Shown here in pieces: positions 5,538-5,694 of a stretch of DNA of 5,694 nucleotides. The DNA comes from Tatlockia sp. GTDB lineage: Bacteria; Cyanobacteriota; Cyanobacteriia; Cyanobacteriales; Chroococcidiopsidaceae. Every line of letters starts with the position of its first letter. Position 1 is the first letter of the stretch. The DNA lies in contig JACCVJ010000632.1 of the NCBI GenBank assembly GCA_013698215.1, positions 1 to 5,694 on the forward strand. The letters run 5' to 3'. A model generated the notes under the pieces. That model searched no databases. It was not told where the DNA came from and saw only the letters and a list, made by a program, of their open reading frames with translations. The translations under genes and the position numbers were made by a program.

Positions 5538-5694
5538 AAAAGTCAGAATTGACAGATGCAGCTTACACCAGTATCAAAACGGCTCCAGTATTAGCAATGG
5601 GTGCATCAGAATTTAGCAACCGAAATTCTTTACCTGCTGTACCTCTAGAGTTAGCGCTAGTTACGCAAAATAATAGACGCGATCGCTTTTTTCT
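5538..5694. other. Unassigned right edge with competing open frames
   Basis: No gene can be assigned in these 157 bases. A + frame from TTG 5549 (or ATG 5597) is open to the edge and places the HIP1 octamer in phase as R-D-R, but the putative protein is not recognised. On the minus strand, a frame entering from the right edge ends at TAA 5663-5661 with the sequence SDRVYYFA; another ends in a TAA further left. Any of these could be the end or start of a neighbouring gene. Their lengths are compatible with chance. Confidence 0.3.
5679..5686. repeat. HIP1 octamer GCGATCGC at the right edge
   Basis: This is an exact HIP1 palindrome in the unassigned last stretch, followed by a run of six T. HIP1 occurs mostly inside genes in this window, so it weakly favours a coding frame here. 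Confidence 0.85.

Noticed and set aside
5652..5659. TAGCGCTA palindrome as a regulatory site
   Set aside because: It is a single 8-bp palindrome with no repeat or promoter context nearby, and could arise by chance.

Overview
The window looks like cyanobacterial chromosome. The octamer GCGATCGC (HIP1) occurs exactly 11 times in 5.7 kb, where a random sequence would have about 0.1. The gene content fits this: Hanks-type kinases with an N-terminal Cys/His motif, Cys-less rhodanese-like proteins, and a DUF433/DUF5615 pair. Base composition is moderately AT-rich throughout, and no stretch looks obviously foreign. No RNA gene, insertion sequence or CRISPR array was seen.

Layout: (1) 1-360 (+) is the 3' part of a small rhodanese-like gene that enters from the left edge, followed by a hairpin terminator. 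(2) 624-995 (+) is a paralogue of it, about 55% identical by eye over the shared domain, with its own promoter-like region. Both copies lack the catalytic cysteine. (3) A 94-bp convergent gap follows. (4) 4730-1090 (-) is a two-gene operon of paralogous membrane-anchored Ser/Thr protein kinases, the 518-aa gene first and the 688-aa gene 17 bp behind it. They share an N-terminal C-x3-H-x8-C-x2-C motif, a kinase domain, one membrane segment and a conserved C-terminal domain. Only the 688-aa protein carries an extra PPC-like beta domain. (5) A 170-bp divergent intergenic region holds a dyad and a 10-bp tandem repeat. (6) 4901-5537 (+) is a compact toxin-antitoxin-like pair, a DUF433 protein and a DUF5615 PIN-like protein overlapping by 14 nt. 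(7) 5538-5694 is unassigned, with competing open frames running off the right edge.

How the parts may work together: the kinases probably relay a periplasmic or redox cue to phosphorylation of cytoplasmic targets, with the N-terminal Cys/His motif as a possible metal or thiol switch. The most interesting detail is a correlated change in both kinase active sites. The catalytic-loop Lys of HRDxKxxN is Ser, and the P+1-loop Thr of GTxxY is Lys, so the two positions look exchanged. The rhodanese-like pair probably binds rather than transfers sulfur. The toxin-antitoxin pair appears to be an independent cassette whose likely operator lies in the region shared with the kinase promoter.
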